Shown one piece after another: positions 27,225 through 35,837 of a stretch of DNA of 64,000 nt. A program made the translations under genes and the position numbers. Location: positions 177,573-241,572 of the forward strand of contig CANMEI010000007.1 of assembly GCA_947496695.1 (NCBI GenBank), in the 5' to 3' direction. How positions within the stretch are numbered: the first letter of the stretch is position 1; every line of letters starts with the position of its first letter. The DNA is from an uncultured Cellulophaga sp. Lineage in GTDB: Bacteria > Bacteroidota > Bacteroidia > Flavobacteriales > Flavobacteriaceae. The notes under the pieces were generated by a model. It saw nothing but the letters and a program-made list of their open reading frames with translations, ran no database searches and was not told where the DNA came from.

Positions 27225-27264
27225 GATTTATATTTTTATCATTTTCGTTTATAAAACGAAAATC

Positions 27265-27447
27265 TTATTTAATTTCTTTATGAACAGTCATTCTCTTAAG
27301 GATAGGATTGAATTTTTTAATCTCTATTCTATCTGGAGTGTTCTTTTTATTTTTTGTTGTGATATATCTTGAAGTACCAGGTTGACCTGATTCTTTATGC
27401 TCTGTACATTCCAATATCACTTGGATTCTATTACCTTTCTTAGCCAT
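27265..27447 (-). CDS. rpmG: 50S ribosomal protein bL33
   Basis: 60 residues: [53 protein letters not shown]. This is the standard L33 sequence pattern. Only one Cys is present, so it is the zinc-free (C-minus) form that lacks the two CxxC pairs. It lies 21 bp after rpmB and before the DUF4295 gene in one operon. Confidence 0.97.
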   Translation of the reverse strand: MAKKGNRIQVILECTEHKESGQPGTSRYITTKNKKNTPDRIEIKKFNPILKRMTVHKEIK

Positions 27448-27468
27448 TTTACTAGATTTTTTTTAGGA

Positions 27469-27705
27469 TTATTTTAATATCCCGTTTGCTTTAGCTTCTT
27501 TCAAAACTGCAGAAATACCTTTTTTATTAATTGACTTTAAAGCCCTTGCAGATACTTTTAAAGTAACCCAACGGTCTTCTTCAGGAATATAAAAACGCTT
27601 TTTAGAAAGATTTACATCAAATCTTCTTCTTGTTTTGTTGATGGAAAACGAAACATTGTTTCCAAACATAGCTCTCTTTCCAGTAATTTCGCAAACTTTT
27701 GACAT
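27469..27705 (-). CDS. rpmB: 50S ribosomal protein bL28
   Basis: 78 residues, with the L28 signatures CEITGKRAMFGNNVSFSINK, TRRRFDVNLSKKRFYIPEE and VSARALKSINKKGI. It is the first gene of the L28-L33-DUF4295 operon and has the clearest Bacteroidota promoter in the window at 27738-27769. No CxxC zinc pairs are present; only one Cys is seen. Confidence 0.97.
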   Translation of the reverse strand: MSKVCEITGKRAMFGNNVSFSINKTRRRFDVNLSKKRFYIPEEDRWVTLKVSARALKSINKKGISAVLKEAKANGILK

Positions 27706-27737
27706 ATCGCTAGGATTTGTTATTTTTAAACAGGATG

Positions 27738-27769
27738 CAAATTTATATCTTTTTTACGGTTTGAGCAAA
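27738..27769 (-). promoter_or_regulatory. Promoter of the rpmB operon
   Basis: Minus strand TTTG (27766-27769), 20 bp, TAAATTTG (27738-27745): matches both boxes of the Bacteroidota housekeeping promoter with normal spacing. The predicted leader is about 25 nt. It lies between the cinA stop and rpmB. Confidence 0.78.
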
Positions 27770-27777
27770 CTTCTTTT

Positions 27778-29025
27778 TCAGAAATTTAAAATTTCTTTTC
27801 TTAAAAGCTCAAATGCCTTATTTACAGACTTTTGCACAACCCTCTCTCTTTGCTTTCCCATCATAAATTGCTCCGAACAAACTCCATTTGGCGTTGCAAC
27901 TGCAATAAAAACAGCTCCAACCTCCTTATTCGAGTCTCCTTTTGATGGCCCTGCATTACCTGTTGTAGCGATTGCAAAATCAGATTTTAATAAGTTTTTC
28001 ACATTTATAGCCATTGCTTCTGCCACAGCTGAACTTACTACAGAATATTTATCAATAAGCTCTTTAGGTACATCTAAAACATTTATTTTGGCTTCGGTTG
28101 CATAAGCCACCACACTACCTTTGTAATATGCGGAAGCTCCTGGCATTGCCGTAATATGTTCTGCTATTTTACCACCAGTAAAACTCTCAGCAGTAGCAAG
28201 TGTCATTTTTTTAGTTGCAAACAAATTAGCCACAACTTCTTGTATCTCTTCACCTTCTGTACTATAAATTATATCACCAATAAATGCTTGTAATTTATCA
28301 AATTCAGTATTAATAGCATCTTCAACTACTTTTTCACTACCACCTTTAGTACTTAAACGTATACGTACAGACCCAACGCTTGGCAAATATGCCAGCTTTA
28401 CTGCTTTAGGTAATTCATCTTCCCAACTAGCTATTCGCTCTGCTAATGCACTCTCTCCTATTCCATAAGTAATTACTGTTTTGTGCAATATAAAAGGAAG
28501 TTTGAATTCTGATTGAATTTTAGGAATCACTTGATTCATAATCAATCCTTTCATTTCAAAAGGAACTCCTGGTAAGGATACAAAGACAGTATTCTGTTTA
28601 GATTTCATCCACATACCAGGTGCTGTACCTTGTTCATTGAACAAGGTTATTGCTTTTGAAGGCAATAATGCCTGGTCTTTATTAACCTGCAATAAAGGCT
28701 TATCAGAATATTTAGAAAAAATTTCTTCTACATGCTTTAATACTGCATCATCTTGAACTAAATAATCATCTAAATACTCACAAAGCGTGTGTTTCGTAAT
28801 ATCATCTTTAGTTGGACCTAAACCACCTGTAATAATAACAATATCAGCATTCTCTTCTGCATTTTTTAATGCATGGAGTATATGTTCACGATCATCTTGT
28901 ACCGATGTTATCTGGTATACAGACAATCCTATTTTATTAAATTCTTGTGCTATAAAGGCGGAATTTGTATCTACAATTTGGCCGATAAGAATTTCATCGC
29001 CAATTGTAATAATCTCTGCTTGCAT
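27778..29025 (-). CDS. cinA: CinA family protein (competence/damage-inducible; NMN amidase)
   Basis: 415 residues, full-length two-domain protein. The N-terminal half is the MoCF-like ADP-ribose pyrophosphatase region (ITIGDEILIGQIVDTNSAFI, TGGLGPTKDDITKHTL, LLQVNKDQALLP, LPGVPFEMKGL). The C-terminal half is the CinA amidase domain (TLATAESFTGGKIAEHITAM, IATTGNAGPSKGD, GAVFIAVATPNGV), which in characterised homologues deamidates nicotinamide mononucleotide. Its ATG overlaps the stop of the Hpt gene by one base (TAATG), so it is the last gene of a tight operon with the Hpt protein, a FAH-family enzyme, a carboxypeptidase-like-domain protein and an exonuclease. Confidence 0.94.
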   Translation of the reverse strand: MQAEIITIGDEILIGQIVDTNSAFIAQEFNKIGLSVYQITSVQDDREHILHALKNAEENADIVIITGGLGPTKDDITKHTLCEYLDDYLVQDDAVLKHVEEIFSKYSDKPLLQVNKDQALLPSKAITLFNEQGTAPGMWMKSKQNTVFVSLPGVPFEMKGLIMNQVIPKIQSEFKLPFILHKTVITYGIGESALAERIASWEDELPKAVKLAYLPSVGSVRIRLSTKGGSEKVVEDAINTEFDKLQAFIGDIIYSTEGEEIQEVVANLFATKKMTLATAESFTGGKIAEHITAMPGASAYYKGSVVAYATEAKINVLDVPKELIDKYSVVSSAVAEAMAINVKNLLKSDFAIATTGNAGPSKGDSNKEVGAVFIAVATPNGVCSEQFMMGKQRERVVQKSVNKAFELLRKEILNF

Positions 29026-29363
29026 TATACGTCGAAGTCATTTTTTAATTCACCTATTACTTGATGAATGTCTTTTTTAAGAATTGGAAATATTTCATCA
29101 ATAGCAACACCATTAACACCTTCTTTACCTAAATTTTCAATCGCCAAAGCACTTGCTCGTGTTTGCTCCATACCTAATAAATCTACATTAGGTTTAATCT
29201 TATGTGCTAATTGATATATAGAAGGAAAATCCTTAGTATTTACTGCTGTTTCCAATAGCAACAAATCTTCCGGAACCTCTTCTAGAAACACAGAAACTAC
29301 AGACAATATAAACTCATCATCTCCATCCGCAAGCTCATTTATTTTATCTAGATTATATATCAT
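29025..29363 (-). CDS. Histidine phosphotransfer (Hpt) domain protein
   Basis: 112-residue single-domain protein. The Hpt signature with the phospho-accepting His reads YQLAHKIKPNVDLLGM (His about residue 67), preceded by the helix FLEEVPEDLLLLETAVNTKD. Such proteins relay phosphate between response-regulator receivers. No histidine kinase or receiver gene lies nearby, so its partners are elsewhere; the fixed pairing with cinA here is striking but unexplained. It starts 4 bp after the FAH-family gene. Confidence 0.85.
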   Translation of the reverse strand: MIYNLDKINELADGDDEFILSVVSVFLEEVPEDLLLLETAVNTKDFPSIYQLAHKIKPNVDLLGMEQTRASALAIENLGKEGVNGVAIDEIFPILKKDIHQVIGELKNDFDV

Positions 29364-29367
29364 CTTT

Positions 29368-29979
29368 TTACTTAATGTTTACATTGAACATCTCAACACC
29401 TTCCAACTTTCCTGAAAGATAATCATTAGTTTTAACACTTCCAACACCGGCAGGTGTACCTGTGAATATAATATCTCCCTTTTTTAAAGTAAAATATTTA
29501 CTCACATAAGCTATTATTTCATCTATCTTCCAGAGCATCAAGTTAGTGTTTCCGTCTTGCACTATTTCATTATTTTTTAACAATGAAAAATTTAAATTAT
29601 TAACGTCAGAATAATCTTCTTTAGAAACCCACTTTCCTACGACTGATGCACCGTCAAAACCTTTTGCTTTTTCCCAAGGCAACCCTTTTTCTTTTAGCTT
29701 CTGTTGCACATCTCTTGCGGTAAAATCTATCCCTAAGCCTATTTCATCATAATATTTAGGCGCAAACTTTTCCTCAATATGCTTACCTACTTTTTTAATT
29801 TTCACCAACACCTCAACTTCATAATGAATATCATTAGAAAATTCAGGAATATAAAAATCTTGTTCTTTTGGTAATACTGAAGAATCTGGTTTTATAAAAA
29901 CAACAGGGTCTGTTGGTTTTTCATTTTCCAACTCTGCTATATGAGCAGTATAATTACGACCTATACAGATTATTTTCAT
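29368..29979 (-). CDS. Fumarylacetoacetate hydrolase family protein
   Basis: 203 residues, the short FAH-fold form. It begins MKIICIGRNYTAHIAELEN and carries FIKPDSSVLP, the metal-binding HYEVEVLVKI (Glu-x-Glu), GIDFTARDVQQKLKEKGLPW, and the closing GDIIFTGTPAGVGSV. Family members are metal-dependent acylpyruvases, oxaloacetate decarboxylases or hydratases of aromatic degradation; the compact size and the KGFDGASVVG segment favour an acylpyruvase/oxaloacetate decarboxylase-like role, which is an inference. It sits in the five-gene operon ending in cinA. Confidence 0.88.
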   Translation of the reverse strand: MKIICIGRNYTAHIAELENEKPTDPVVFIKPDSSVLPKEQDFYIPEFSNDIHYEVEVLVKIKKVGKHIEEKFAPKYYDEIGLGIDFTARDVQQKLKEKGLPWEKAKGFDGASVVGKWVSKEDYSDVNNLNFSLLKNNEIVQDGNTNLMLWKIDEIIAYVSKYFTLKKGDIIFTGTPAGVGSVKTNDYLSGKLEGVEMFNVNIK

Positions 29980-29997
29980 GAGCTATATTTTTAAAAA

Positions 29998-30906
29998 CTA
30001 CTTTTTTGCCAATTTTAAACTTACTGCGGGTATAAAATTCTGATTTCTATCTTTCGATTTCACTACAAAATCTACCCATTCTCCCATACCATAAACCATC
30101 ACTTTATAGTTTTGATTTTTAGTATACATACCACTAAAGATAGGGGCAAATCTATCTTCAACAAATATCTTATTTGTTATATTATTTTTTTTTGTGTTTT
30201 TAAACCAGTTATAGGACACAAAAAGCCATTCTAAACCTACATAAACACCTTGTTGTGGAATTTTAATATTGAGAGCAGACAAATCCACAGACACATAATC
30301 TTTACCATTTTCCGTCTCTAAAATAATACTTTTATGTAAAATATCTTTAGTTGGATGTTTGGTTTCTGGATCTACATCATATAGTCTAATTCTAAACTTA
30401 GAAGCCTCTCTTTTAAAATCTTTATTTTCTTGAAAAAAAACAGTAACCTTATTTATATATTTTTTCTTTTGCCCAATATTAGGGAAGTAAAGTGCTAATA
30501 CCCAAGGCGTAGTTGACGAAGAAAAACCGCTAACTAAACTATTACTACTTACTGGGTTTAAAACAGAAATATCTCCTAAATCTTCAGTCACCACCACCTC
30601 ATTAAGTTCAACTGATTCTGGAACCATATTAAACTTTTTCGCCTCAAAAACAGATTGAGCATTTACCACTGTGTCATTATACCCCAAAGATGATATATGG
30701 AGTTTTTTTTCTAAATAATCAGCAGGTAATTCCATAAAAAAATGCCCTTCTTCGTCAGATGAAGTTCCTTTTAAGGTTTCTAAAAAACTTAAATTTACAA
30801 AAGGTACCGTTTCATTTGTTTTACTATCATAAACAATACCTTCAAAATACACATCTTGCGCACTTAATTGTATTACCAGAAATAAAAAGAGTAACAAAAA
30901 ACGCAT
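29998..30906 (-). CDS. Exported protein with carboxypeptidase-like regulatory domain
   Basis: 302 residues with signal peptide MRFLLLFLFLVIQLSAQ. Residues 18-95 are a CarboxypepD_reg-like beta-sandwich (DVYFEGIVYDSKTNETVPFVNLS, KGTSSDEEGHFFMELP), like the domain at the front of many TonB-dependent receptors. The remaining 200 residues are beta-rich (WVLALYFPNIGQKKKYIN, FRIRLYDVDPETKHPTKD) without a known barrel, so it is not a TonB receptor itself. Location is probably periplasm or outer-membrane face. One-base overlap with the upstream exonuclease gene places it in the operon; function unknown. Confidence 0.82.
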   Translation of the reverse strand: MRFLLLFLFLVIQLSAQDVYFEGIVYDSKTNETVPFVNLSFLETLKGTSSDEEGHFFMELPADYLEKKLHISSLGYNDTVVNAQSVFEAKKFNMVPESVELNEVVVTEDLGDISVLNPVSSNSLVSGFSSSTTPWVLALYFPNIGQKKKYINKVTVFFQENKDFKREASKFRIRLYDVDPETKHPTKDILHKSIILETENGKDYVSVDLSALNIKIPQQGVYVGLEWLFVSYNWFKNTKKNNITNKIFVEDRFAPIFSGMYTKNQNYKVMVYGMGEWVDFVVKSKDRNQNFIPAVSLKLAKK

Positions 30907-31682
30907 TAACCTAGCTTATTATTTAGCTTACTTAACTTTATTTGAGTAAGTATTTTTTTAGTGTATAATGGAAAATCTGCATTCAAAATCCAACTAAAAT
31001 ATCCTGGTTCTTTTTCTAAAACAGCATGCACTTTTTTACCTTTATGCTTCCCGAACGAAAACACCTCATCATCATCTTCATCATAAATTATGAAACCTGC
31101 AAAATCAACTGTTCTTTTATGTGATGAAAAAGATGCTAATTTTTTCACATTATTCTCTAAATCAGGATATTTATCTAACTGAGACAACAACACTTCATAA
31201 GTAGCATTAGTATCTGCTGCTGCACTATGTGCATCAACCAACTCTTTACCACAATAAAATTTATAAGCCGCCCCCAAGGTTCTTTTCTCCATTTTATGAA
31301 AAATAGTCTGCACATCAATTGAAACAGTATTTTTCATATCAAAATCTACCTCTGCCCTTAACATTTCCTCCGCTAATAATGGAATATCAAAACGATCAGA
31401 GTTAAAACCTCCTAAATCGCTATCTTTAATCATGTTATAAATTTCTTTTGAAAGCTCTTTAAAAGTAGGCTCATTTGCTACTTTTTCATTTGATATACCA
31501 TGAACAGCAATTACTTCGTCAGGAATTATCATTTCAGGGTTTACCAACCATGTTTTACTTTCTTTATTTCCGTTAGGGAAAATTTTAAGAATTGCTATTT
31601 CTACTATTCTATCTTTCGCCACGTTTACACCTGTTGTTTCTAAATCAAAAAAACAGATAGGACGGGTTAAATTTAATTGCAT
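30906..31682 (-). CDS. DnaQ-type 3'-5' exonuclease
   Basis: 258 residues. The DEDDh exonuclease fold is complete: ExoI FFDLETTGVNVAKDRIVE, ExoII with GFNSDRFDIPLLAEE, ExoIII with DAHSAAADTNATYEVL (His and the last Asp). The C-terminal 60 residues (DEVFSFGKHKGKKVHAVLEK, GYFSWILNADFP) resemble the small C-terminal domain found with such exonucleases in this phylum. It may proofread or trim DNA ends; it is not the polymerase III epsilon by context alone. It is the first gene of the operon reaching to cinA. Confidence 0.9.
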   Translation of the reverse strand: MQLNLTRPICFFDLETTGVNVAKDRIVEIAILKIFPNGNKESKTWLVNPEMIIPDEVIAVHGISNEKVANEPTFKELSKEIYNMIKDSDLGGFNSDRFDIPLLAEEMLRAEVDFDMKNTVSIDVQTIFHKMEKRTLGAAYKFYCGKELVDAHSAAADTNATYEVLLSQLDKYPDLENNVKKLASFSSHKRTVDFAGFIIYDEDDDEVFSFGKHKGKKVHAVLEKEPGYFSWILNADFPLYTKKILTQIKLSKLNNKLG

Positions 31683-31699
31683 GTTTACTAAAATTTTAA

Positions 31700-31732
31700 C
31701 AAATATAAGTTTTCAATAAATGAAATACACAA
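31700..31732 (-). promoter_or_regulatory. Candidate promoter of the exonuclease-to-cinA operon
   Basis: Minus strand TTG (31730-31732), 22 bp, TATATTTG (31700-31707), 17 bp before the exonuclease ATG. Spacing is at the upper end of the accepted range. Confidence 0.45.
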
Positions 31733-31765
31733 TTGAAAAATACTTTACATAAGTGATTGATAAAA

Positions 31766-31790
31766 AAATGCTCCATAAAATGGAGCATTT
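31766..31790 (-). terminator. Terminator of the E2 acyltransferase gene
   Basis: 10-bp stem AAATGCTCCA / TGGAGCATTT with TAAAA loop and a T-run on the minus strand, 25 bp after the stop at 31816. Confidence 0.88.
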
Positions 31791-31815
31791 TCAGTTTATA
31801 TATTTTAATGTTTTT

Positions 31816-33195
31816 TTAAATTTCTCTATTAACATCCCAAGCCTCAAGGTAATCTGCAACTGCTTTTATAAACATACCACCAAGTGCTCCATTTACAACA
31901 CGATGATCATAACTATGTGATAAAAACATTTTACTACGTATACCAATAAAATCACCTTCACTAGTTTCTATTACCGATGGTACTTTTCTAATTGCACCTA
32001 ATGCTAAAATAGCTACTTGCGGCTGATTAATAATAGGTGTGCCAAACACACTACCAAAAGTACCTACATTAGTTACCGTATAAGTACCTTCTTTTATTTC
32101 GTCTGGTTTTAATTTATTAGCCCTACTTCTTGCCGCTAAATCATTTACTGCTTTTGCCATACCTACCAAATTTAATTGATCAGCATTTTTAATTACAGGA
32201 ACTATTAAATTACCATCTGGTAAAGCCGCAGCCATACCTATATTTATGTTTTTCTTTTTAATAATAGTATCACCCTCTACGGATATATTTATTAAAGGAT
32301 ATTTTTTCAAAGCCATTGCCACTGCCTCCATAAAAATTGGTGTAAATGTCAACTTTTCTCCTTCTCTATTCTGAAAAGTAGTTTTCATTTTATTTCTCCA
32401 ATTAACAATATTGGTAACATCAACCTCAATAAAACTTTGCACATGAGCTGATGTTGAAACACTTTCAATCATGTACTGAGAAATTAATTTTCCCATTCTG
32501 GTCATAGGCACAACCTCATGACCATTTGAAATAGCCTTATTAACTACTTCTTGACTAGCTATTTTTTGAATTGGAGCCGTTTCCTTAATTGCTACTTTAG
32601 GTTGCTCTGTTATATAAGAAGCCAAATGCTCTGTATTTTCCTCAGCATTTACAACTGGTTGTTTACCAGTTTTTTTAAGCTCAACAAAATCTATAATATC
32701 TGTTTTAGTAACTCGCCCATCTTTACCTGTTCCTACAATACTATCTAACTCAATAGCTGTTAAACCCTCTTCTTTAGCTATATTTTTCACTAAAGGAGAA
32801 TAAAAACGATCTGTTGTACTTTGCACTACAACTGGAGCTCCTACAGATTCTTTTACAAAAGAAATTTCTTTCTCTAAAACCTCTGCTTCCAACTCATTAC
32901 TATCTTCTTCATCTATCTTGTTTGCTTTTACCGAATTTTCATTAGATACTTCTCCTTCAATTTCAATAATTGCAACTGTTTGCCCTACCGATACAATATC
33001 ATCAACATTAAAAAGCTTCTCAACCAAAACACCTTCTACTTCACTAGGTACTTCAGAATCTACTTTATCTGTAGCGATTTCAAAAACCGCTTCATCCATT
33101 TCTATCGTATCACCAACTTCTTTCAACCATGTAGTTAATGTTGCCTCTGCAACACTCTCTCCCATTTGCGGTAATTTTAATTCAAATTTTGACAT
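31816..33195 (-). CDS. 2-oxo acid dehydrogenase E2 (dihydrolipoyl acyltransferase)
   Basis: 459 residues. Order: lipoyl domain (residues 1-80) with the lipoylated Lys in EIATDKVDSEVPSE; acidic linker; peripheral subunit-binding domain (RFYSPLVKNIAKEEGLTA, GTGKDGRVTKTDI); catalytic domain from about residue 230 with AHVQSFIEVDVTNIVNWRN and the active-site loop SHSYDHRVVNGALGG. The catalytic HxxxDG motif here has Asn where Asp is usual. It is encoded without E1 or E3 neighbours. The lipoyl-domain spelling (PQMGESVAEATLTTWLKEVG) is like 2-oxoglutarate or branched-chain complexes rather than pyruvate dehydrogenase; the exact complex is undecided. Confidence 0.9.
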   Translation of the reverse strand: MSKFELKLPQMGESVAEATLTTWLKEVGDTIEMDEAVFEIATDKVDSEVPSEVEGVLVEKLFNVDDIVSVGQTVAIIEIEGEVSNENSVKANKIDEEDSNELEAEVLEKEISFVKESVGAPVVVQSTTDRFYSPLVKNIAKEEGLTAIELDSIVGTGKDGRVTKTDIIDFVELKKTGKQPVVNAEENTEHLASYITEQPKVAIKETAPIQKIASQEVVNKAISNGHEVVPMTRMGKLISQYMIESVSTSAHVQSFIEVDVTNIVNWRNKMKTTFQNREGEKLTFTPIFMEAVAMALKKYPLINISVEGDTIIKKKNINIGMAAALPDGNLIVPVIKNADQLNLVGMAKAVNDLAARSRANKLKPDEIKEGTYTVTNVGTFGSVFGTPIINQPQVAILALGAIRKVPSVIETSEGDFIGIRSKMFLSHSYDHRVVNGALGGMFIKAVADYLEAWDVNREI

Positions 33196-33203
33196 ATATT
33201 TAA

Positions 33204-33211
33204 CAAATGTA
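33204..33211 (-). promoter_or_regulatory. Candidate -7 element for the E2 gene
   Basis: Minus strand TACATTTG (TAnnTTTG) ending 8 bp before the ATG at 33195; a TTTC lies about 22 bp upstream. The leader would be very short. Confidence 0.4.
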
Positions 33212-33281
33212 CTTGATTAGAATACTATTTTGCGAAAATACTAAAATATTCGCTTTTTTATTAGATTTATTTCAATAATTT

Positions 33282-33902
33282 TTAAGATGCTTTCATAGAG
33301 TTTTCAAACGGAATTCTATTTAAAATACTACGACCTAAGGTAACCTCATCTGCATATTCTAACTCATCACCCACAGCAATTCCTCTTGCTATTGTAGATG
33401 TTTTTATTTTCACGTTTTCTAATTGCTTAAAAATATAAAAATTTGTTGTATCACCTTCCATTGTTGAACTTAAAGCAAAAATTAATTCATTAATTACGCC
33501 TGCTTTTACTTTTTCTACTAAAGAAACTATTGTTAAATCTTGTGGACCAACACATTCCATTGGAGAAATTTTACCACCCAAAACATGATATAAACCTCTA
33601 TATTGTCCTGTATTTTCAATAGCCATTACATCTCTAATATCTTCAACCACACAAACAAGAGTTTCATCTCTTTTAGGATTTGCACAAATCTCACACAAAT
33701 CTACATCAGAAATATTGTGACAATTTTTACAAAATTTAATTTGCGATCTTAAATTTTCGAGCGCTCCAGAAAGTCTGGTTGTTTGTTCTTCAGGTTGCTT
33801 TAATAAATGTAGCGCTAAACGTAATGCCGTTCGCTTTCCTATCCCAGGTAATTGAGATATTTCATAAACCGCATTTTCTAAAAATTTAGAAGAAAATTCC
33901 AT
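33282..33902 (-). CDS. recR: Recombination protein RecR
   Basis: 206 residues, standard length. The helix-hairpin-helix region ([20 protein letters not shown]) is followed by the Cys4 zinc finger ([20 protein letters not shown]) and the Toprim domain ([36 protein letters not shown]). RecR acts with RecO (and RecF) to load RecA on gapped DNA. A TAATTTTG element ends 5 bp before its ATG, which would give a nearly leaderless transcript. It precedes the E2 gene by 86 bp without a clear terminator between them. Confidence 0.96.
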   Translation of the reverse strand: MEFSSKFLENAVYEISQLPGIGKRTALRLALHLLKQPEEQTTRLSGALENLRSQIKFCKNCHNISDVDLCEICANPKRDETLVCVVEDIRDVMAIENTGQYRGLYHVLGGKISPMECVGPQDLTIVSLVEKVKAGVINELIFALSSTMEGDTTNFYIFKQLENVKIKTSTIARGIAVGDELEYADEVTLGRSILNRIPFENSMKAS

Positions 33903-33907
33903 AACTG

Positions 33908-33915
33908 CAAAATTA
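33908..33915 (-). promoter_or_regulatory. Candidate -7 element for recR
   Basis: Minus strand TAATTTTG, exact TAnnTTTG, 5 bp before the ATG at 33902. No TTTG at the right distance (the nearest is 29 bp upstream). Confidence 0.35.
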
Positions 33916-34044
33916 CAATATTATACGAATTGTTTTTAGTCTGCCAAACTTAATTTTGACTCATACAAAAAAAATTGAAAGAACTATTTATCAGAACTCA
34001 AAGAATAGTAAACTATTATCTGTAAGATAATTTTTCAAATCTTA

Positions 34045-34404
34045 CTAATATTGATTTGTTGCTAATAAAACTAAGGTACATGCAACTTCAACTTTTACAC
34101 CTTGCTTCTTTAAGAGCTTATAAAACTCAACATTCTCAGTACCAGTATTAAAGATCACTCTTTTAGGCTTTAAATTAAGAATAGAATCATACAATTCTAC
34201 TTGTCTTTTAGGGTTAATATATAAAGTAACTGTATGTATATTTTGAAAATCGTTAAAATTGGTTTTAATTTGTATTGAACCAATTTTACCTTCTTTTAAA
34301 CCGTAAGCTTCGGTCTTGATAGAATTTTCTACAAGCCTTAAAATAGCTTTATTGCTATACCTTTCTGGTTTTAATGAAGCCCCAATAACGAGTGTATTTT
34401 GCAT
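34045..34404 (-). CDS. CoA-binding domain protein (YccU-like)
   Basis: 119-residue stand-alone Rossmann-like CoA-binding protein. It begins MQNTLVIGASLKPERYSN, the nucleotide-binding loop of the CoA_binding_2 family, and contains HTVTLYINPKRQVELYDS, LKPKRVIFNTGTENVEFYKL and VEVACTLVLLATNQY, the conserved C-terminal part. Metabolic role unknown in the family. It is a single gene, between recR and the fabH terminator region, with no sign of operon structure. Confidence 0.88.
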   Translation of the reverse strand: MQNTLVIGASLKPERYSNKAILRLVENSIKTEAYGLKEGKIGSIQIKTNFNDFQNIHTVTLYINPKRQVELYDSILNLKPKRVIFNTGTENVEFYKLLKKQGVKVEVACTLVLLATNQY

Positions 34405-34556
34405 TTTATCGATTTTGGATGTTAAAGTTTGTTAATAATTGAAATTTTAAATAAAAAAATACGTCTATTAGCCGTATAAAAGTATTTATAATTTTGTCGT
34501 TAATGCTGTATTTTTATAGTTAATGGTTAGTGTTTAGTGCACATTATCGATAATTA

Positions 34557-34584
34557 AAAACCCTGATGGAAACATCAGGGTTTT
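34557..34584 (-). terminator. Terminator of fabH
   Basis: 12-bp perfect stem AAAACCCTGATG / CATCAGGGTTTT with GAAA loop, 8 bp past the fabH stop on the minus strand. Confidence 0.92.
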
Positions 34585-34592
34585 ACTTTTTA

Positions 34593-35603
34593 TTACCATT
34601 TTATAATAGCACTACCCCACGTAAACCCACTACCAAAAGCTGCTAATACCAAAGTATCTCCTTCTTTTACTTTGCCTTGCTCCCAAGCTTCAGTTAAAGC
34701 TATTGGAATTGACGCAGCGGTTGTATTACCATAATTCATAATATTATTAAACACCTGATCATCTTTTAAGCCAAATTTCTTTTGTATAAACTGCGATATT
34801 CTAAGATTTGCTTGGTGTGGCACCAACATATCAATATCAGATGCTTGCAAATTATTAGCCTCTAAACCTTCTACAATTACCTCACTAAAACGAACTACTG
34901 CATTTTTAAATACAAACTGCCCATTCATATGTGGTAAATAAGATTCGTCATTAGGATCATTATCTGCTATAATATCACTAACCCATCTATTACCCATTCC
35001 TGGGGCTAATAAAGATAATTCTTCCGCATGTTGCCCTTCTGAATGTAAATGTGTTGATAAAATACCTTTTGAAGTATCTTCTTCTCTACTCAAAATAGCT
35101 GCTCCTGCTCCATCTCCAAATATTACTGAAACAGATCTACCTCTTGTTGTCATATCTAACCCATGTGAATGTACTTCTGAACCTATAACAAGAACATTTT
35201 TATACATACCAGTCTTTATGTATTGATCTGCTACAGATATGCCATAAATAAAACCTGAACATTGATTTCTAACATCTAACGCACCTACTGTTTTTATTCC
35301 TAAATCTCTTTGTACTAAAACTCCTGGGCCAGGAAAATAATAATCAGGACTTAATGTTGCAAAAACAATAAAATCTATATCATCTTTATCAATACCAGCA
35401 CGTTCAATTGCAACTTTAGCAGCCTTAACTCCCATTGAAGTAGTTGTATCGCCATCTCCTTTAACTACATAACGCCTTTCCTTAATACCTGTACGCTCTT
35501 GAATCCAAGCATCATTAGTATCCATTATCTTAGATAAATCATCATTAGTTACTACATTGTCTGGGACATAATGCCCTAATCCTATTATTTTTGAATTATA
35601 CAT
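34593..35603 (-). CDS. fabH: 3-oxoacyl-ACP synthase III
   Basis: Condenses an acyl-CoA primer with malonyl-ACP to start fatty acid synthesis; 336 residues. Catalytic triad is complete: Cys115 in DVRNQCSGFIYG, His in MLVPHQANLRI and Asn in IMNYGNTTAASIPIALTEAW. GLGHYVPDNVVTNDDL and the C-terminal LAAFGSGFTWGSAIIKW are typical. The rpmF-plsX neighbours often found with the housekeeping fabH are absent, so this may be an additional KAS III copy with its own substrate preference; that is inference from context only. Confidence 0.93.
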   Translation of the reverse strand: MYNSKIIGLGHYVPDNVVTNDDLSKIMDTNDAWIQERTGIKERRYVVKGDGDTTTSMGVKAAKVAIERAGIDKDDIDFIVFATLSPDYYFPGPGVLVQRDLGIKTVGALDVRNQCSGFIYGISVADQYIKTGMYKNVLVIGSEVHSHGLDMTTRGRSVSVIFGDGAGAAILSREEDTSKGILSTHLHSEGQHAEELSLLAPGMGNRWVSDIIADNDPNDESYLPHMNGQFVFKNAVVRFSEVIVEGLEANNLQASDIDMLVPHQANLRISQFIQKKFGLKDDQVFNNIMNYGNTTAASIPIALTEAWEQGKVKEGDTLVLAAFGSGFTWGSAIIKW

Positions 35604-35729
35604 GCTATTTTTTGTATGATATATTGAGTTGATATTTATTAAAACTACAAATTAAAAAAACTTTAGTGGCGCAATTTAAGTAATATTATAGAATCATAAC
35701 TTCTAATAAAACTAAGACACACCTAATTA

Positions 35730-35763
35730 TTTCTAAAAACAATCTTTAAATTATTTTTAGAAA
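35730..35763. repeat. Inverted repeat between aarF and fabH
   Basis: 10-bp arms TTTCTAAAAA and TTTTTAGAAA separated by 14 bp, in the 234-bp gap between the kinase stop and the fabH start. There is no clean T-run beyond the stem, so a terminator role for the upstream gene is uncertain. Confidence 0.5.
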
Positions 35764-35837
35764 CAATAATACTATACTACTTTATTTATGTAATTTTATT
35801 GATAGAGATATCTTGTTTCAGACAAAATAGGTTTCTA

